16,518 nucleotides of DNA from Deltaproteobacteria bacterium (lineage in GTDB: Bacteria; Desulfobacterota; Desulfovibrionia; Desulfovibrionales; Desulfovibrionaceae). The first letter of the stretch is position 1, and every line of letters begins with the position of its first letter. The notes under the pieces were generated by a model, which was not told the DNA's origin, ran no database searches, and saw only the letters and a list, made by a program, of their open reading frames with translations. The stretch covers positions 1 to 16,518 of the forward strand of contig JAITGZ010000142.1 in the NCBI GenBank assembly GCA_031280335.1, in the 5' to 3' direction. The position numbers were made by a program, and so were the translations under genes. Below are positions 14,428-16,518 of the stretch, one piece after another.

Positions 14428-15756
14428 ATGGATATTTCGGTCATAGGACTGGGTAAATTGGGGTTATGCACCGCCGCCTGCTTTGCGGCCAGGGGGCACA
14501 AGGTCGTGGGGGTGGATGCCGATGCGGCCCTGCTTGCCGCCCTGCGCCGCCGGGAGTGCCCCATAGCTGAAAGCGGGCTGGAGGAACTGCTGCGGCGCGC
14601 GGGGGATAATTTTTCCTGCTCCGGGGACTATGCGGCGGCTGTGGCCGCAAGCGCCGTAACCATGATCATCGTGCCCACCCCCAGTCTGGAGGATGGCTCC
14701 TTCAGCAACGCCTTCGTGCTGCGCGCCCTGGAGCAGTTGGCCCCGGCCCTGGCCGGCAAAAAAGAGTTCCATGTCGTAAATGTGGTTTCCACCGTAATGC
14801 CCGGCTCTTGTGCAAAGGTCTTTATCCCCCTGCTGGAGCGCTTGACCGGCAAGATCTGCGGTCAGGAGTTCGGTTTTGTCTATAACCCTGAATTTATCGC
14901 CTTGGGTTCCGTGATCAGGGATTTTTTGCGTCCGGACATGCTGCTCATGGGCGTTTCGGACGCGCGCAGCGCCGCGATATTGCGCGAGATTTACGCCGCC
15001 ACCGTGGAGTCTGCCCCCGTCTATGCGGTCATGAGTCCGCTCAACGCGGAGCTGACCAAGCTCAGCCTGAACTGCTTTGTGACCATGAAAATCAATTTTG
15101 CCAATGAGCTGGCCGCCTTGTGCGAAGCTATGCCGGGGGCCGATGTTGATGTTGTAACCCGCGCCGTGGGTTCAGACAGCCGGGTTGGGTCCAAATACCT
15201 CACCGGCGGGCTGGGCTTTGGCGGCCCCTGTTTCCCCAGGGATAATCTGGCCATGAGCGCCCTGGGCCGCCTTGCCGGGCATGAGTGGAAACTGGCCCCG
15301 TTGGTGCTGGAACAAAACAAGGCCGTGCCGGAGCGCATTTTTAACCGCCTGCGCGCAAGGCTGTCGCCCGGCGGCCCTGTGGCCCTATTTGGCGTATCCT
15401 ATAAGCAGGATACGCCTGTGGTGGAAGAATCCCAGGGTTTGCGGCTGGCCGGGCTTCTGGCGCGGGCGGGCTATGCCGTGCGCCTGCACGATCCCCTGGC
15501 CCTGGACACGGCCCGCGCTGTAATGGGAGACGGAGACGGCGGCGGGGTATCTTATCATAGCTCGCCTTACACGGCGGCGCACGGCGCGCGGGCCATCGCG
15601 CTGCTGGCCGATTGGGCGCAATTTGCCGCCTATGATTGGGCAAGGCTGGAGCAGGAGGCCGCTCCGGACGCCCTGCTTTTTGACAGTTGGCGCAGGCTGC
15701 GCGACCGGGAATTCAAGCGCCTTGTTTATTGCCCCTTAGGTCTGGGGGAGGAGTGA
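14428..15756 (+). CDS. Nucleotide-sugar dehydrogenase, UDP-glucose/GDP-mannose dehydrogenase family
   Basis: NAD-dependent four-electron dehydrogenase of the family that oxidises UDP-glucose, UDP-GlcNAc/ManNAc or GDP-mannose to uronic acids for surface polysaccharides. It is 442 residues, a normal length. The N-terminal Rossmann motif GLGKLG is at 7-12 and VPTPS at 82-86. YNPEF at 152-156 is followed by LRPD at 167-170. Lys211 in the AELTKLSLN helix and Cys268 in GFGGPCFPRD are the expected catalytic residues. The family usually has GGSCFPKD at this site and KPxTDDxRES later; here they are GGPCFPRD and KQDTPVVEES, so the enzyme is divergent and its substrate uncertain. Start: ATG with AAGAGG (14414-14419) 8 nt upstream. 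The stop is 4 bp before the next start, whose Shine-Dalgarno lies within this gene. Confidence 0.88.
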   Translation: MDISVIGLGKLGLCTAACFAARGHKVVGVDADAALLAALRRRECPIAESGLEELLRRAGDNFSCSGDYAAAVAASAVTMIIVPTPSLEDGSFSNAFVLRALEQLAPALAGKKEFHVVNVVSTVMPGSCAKVFIPLLERLTGKICGQEFGFVYNPEFIALGSVIRDFLRPDMLLMGVSDARSAAILREIYAATVESAPVYAVMSPLNAELTKLSLNCFVTMKINFANELAALCEAMPGADVDVVTRAVGSDSRVGSKYLTGGLGFGGPCFPRDNLAMSALGRLAGHEWKLAPLVLEQNKAVPERIFNRLRARLSPGGPVALFGVSYKQDTPVVEESQGLRLAGLLARAGYAVRLHDPLALDTARAVMGDGDGGGVSYHSSPYTAAHGARAIALLADWAQFAAYDWARLEQEAAPDALLFDSWRRLRDREFKRLVYCPLGLGEE

Positions 15757-15760
15757 GATT

Positions 15761-16045
15761 ATGCATATGGAGCAAGGCGGCTTTGCCGCCAAAGACCTGA
15801 CTGAAGTGCGGGAATATTGGGACAGGCGGCCCTGCAATCTGCGTCATTCCCCCTTGCCCGTAGGTTCACGCCAATATTTCGATGCGGTGGAAGCCCGTAA
15901 ATATTTTGTGGAGCCGCACATTCCCGCCTTTGCCGATTTTGCCCGCTGGCGGGGCAAGAAAGTGCTGGAAATAGGCTGCGGCATGGGCACGGATACCATG
16001 AACTTCGCCAGGGCCGGGGACGGAACCGTCGGCGGGAGCATTTAA
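15761..16045 (+). pseudogene. Truncated class I SAM-dependent methyltransferase
   Basis: The 94-residue product begins like a full methyltransferase: conserved REYWDRRPCNLRHS near 17-30, YFDAVEARKYFVEPHI near 39-54, and motif I VLEIGCGMGTDTMNFARAG at 68-86. It then ends abruptly with DGTVGGSI and a TAA. A working domain needs roughly 120 more residues, including the acidic residue that binds SAM ribose and the rest of the Rossmann sheet. None of this is found in any frame in the 156 bp that follow, which instead hold hairpins. The likely cause is replacement of the 3' part by intergenic repeat DNA near base 16018. The Shine-Dalgarno AGGAG (15749-15753) is 7 nt before the ATG, inside the dehydrogenase gene, so the fragment is probably still translated. 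A short peptide with a new function cannot be excluded. Confidence 0.8.
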
Positions 16046-16066
16046 ACTTTTGGTTTTGTATTATTT

Positions 16067-16085
16067 GGGGGGAATTATTCCCCCC
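16067..16085 (+). repeat. Perfect inverted repeat after the truncated methyltransferase
   Basis: GGGGGGAATTATTCCCCCC, with 9-bp arms around a single central base (in practice a 7-8 bp stem with a 3-5 nt loop). It sits 21 bp after the stop codon. No T tract follows on either strand, so it is not a textbook terminator. Confidence 0.65.
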
Positions 16086-16087
16086 AG

Positions 16088-16109
16088 CGGGGTTCGGGGC
16101 GGAACCCCG
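16088..16109 (+). repeat. GC-rich hairpin, copy 2 of the intergenic repeat
   Basis: Arms CGGGGTTC (16088-16095) and GAACCCCG (16102-16109) pair perfectly around a GGGGCG loop. The loop and right-arm core GGGGCGGAACC, followed by AATTAATC at 16110-16117, resembles the hairpin at 14372-14392 with its AATTAATC. Confidence 0.65.
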
Positions 16110-16150
16110 AATTAATCAGTGTTTCCCTGGATACCCCTGCGGGAGCGACC

Positions 16151-16168
16151 CAAAGTTAACCTGCTTTA
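16151..16168 (+). repeat. 18-nt intergenic motif, copy 2
   Basis: CAAAGTTAACCTGCTTTA, 16 of 18 identical to 14397-14414. It lies 33 bp before the FkbM-type gene. In copy 1 the AATTAATC after the hairpin is part of this motif; here about 33 bp separate the two elements, so the copies differ by an insertion or deletion. Confidence 0.6.
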
Positions 16169-16201
16169 GATAGAGCTGTCGGCAGATATAAGGAGGGATT
16201 G

Positions 16202-16518
16202 ATGAGCGCTATTTTTGCCATGCCTGATGTGGATGCGGCGGAGGCGGATTTTATTCAGGGCGCGCGCGTCTTGCTGGATCCGGCCTCGGCCCGCGTGGGC
16301 GGGGTTTGGGGCGGCACAGGGCGTCCCAAGCTGTGGGATCCTGATTTTTTAAGCCGCCTTTCAGCCTTGCTGCGGCGCATCCCCGCCCCAATGGTGGTGG
16401 ACGTGGGCGCCAACACCGGTTACGTTGCATTGCTCCCCCTGCTGCATACCGACATGAAGGTTTTTGCCTTTGAACCAAACCCGGCGGGTTACGCCTTGCT
16501 GAAAAAAAATATTTTTTT
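16202..16518 (+). CDS. FkbM-family SAM-dependent methyltransferase, 3' end outside window
   Basis: The frame is open from the ATG at 16202 to the right edge (105 codons and 2 bases). A strong Shine-Dalgarno, AAGGAGG, ends at 16196, 5 nt before the ATG. After about 60 variable residues comes a class I SAM-binding motif, VVDVGANTGYVALL, then VFAFEPNPAGYALLKKNI, whose FEPNP is typical of FkbM-family enzymes. These commonly O-methylate sugars or small molecules, often within polysaccharide or secondary-metabolite clusters. Its place after a sugar dehydrogenase fits glycan methylation, but the substrate is unknown. FkbM proteins usually have 200-300 residues, so more than half is missing here. The window stops within an A- and T-run-rich stretch. 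Confidence 0.85.
   Translation, partial: MSAIFAMPDVDAAEADFIQGARVLLDPASARVGGVWGGTGRPKLWDPDFLSRLSALLRRIPAPMVVDVGANTGYVALLPLLHTDMKVFAFEPNPAGYALLKKNIF

Overview
The window looks like a chromosomal segment of a Gram-negative, moderately GC-rich bacterium, most likely a sulfate reducer of the Desulfovibrio group. This placement is an inference. It rests on the gene order of the cell-wall cluster, a MurE with the DNPR signature of meso-diaminopimelate ligases, an FtsI carrying a C-terminal PASTA domain, and a -24/-12 (sigma-54 type) promoter. No rRNA, tRNA, CRISPR array, complete insertion sequence or phage gene was seen.

Region 1 (1-12675, minus strand) is a division and cell wall (dcw) cluster. 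In transcription order it reads mraZ, rsmH, ftsL, ftsI, murE, murF, mraY, murD, ftsW, murG, murC, with murC running off the left edge. The genes are packed with gaps of 2-35 bp or short start/stop overlaps; the one larger gap is 82 bp between rsmH and ftsL. They form one operon that builds UDP-MurNAc-pentapeptide (MurC, MurD, MurE, MurF), makes lipid I and lipid II (MraY, MurG), and polymerises and crosslinks septal peptidoglycan (FtsW, FtsI, FtsL). The operon starts at a promoter (TTGACA - 19 bp - TATAGT) whose spacer contains two GTGGGA boxes at a 10-bp period. This is the known arrangement for autorepression by MraZ.

Region 2 (about 12676-13004) is the divergent control region. On one side is the mraZ promoter. 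On the other, facing right, is a good sigma-54 promoter match at 12940-12955, followed by a small hairpin and a strong Shine-Dalgarno.

Region 3 (13005-16518, plus strand) is an accessory cluster. It holds a radical SAM enzyme with a cysteine-rich C-terminus, a divergent UDP-glucose/GDP-mannose-type nucleotide-sugar dehydrogenase, a class I SAM methyltransferase truncated just after its SAM-binding motif, and the start of an FkbM-family methyltransferase that runs off the right edge. The gaps at 14277-14427 and 16046-16201 carry GC-rich hairpins and share an 18-nt motif, which suggests a dispersed intergenic repeat. The radical SAM gene uses the rare isoleucine codon ATA unusually often. Together these suggest a horizontally acquired surface-glycan or metabolite-modification locus, possibly under sigma-54 control. 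Its product cannot be read from the sequence.
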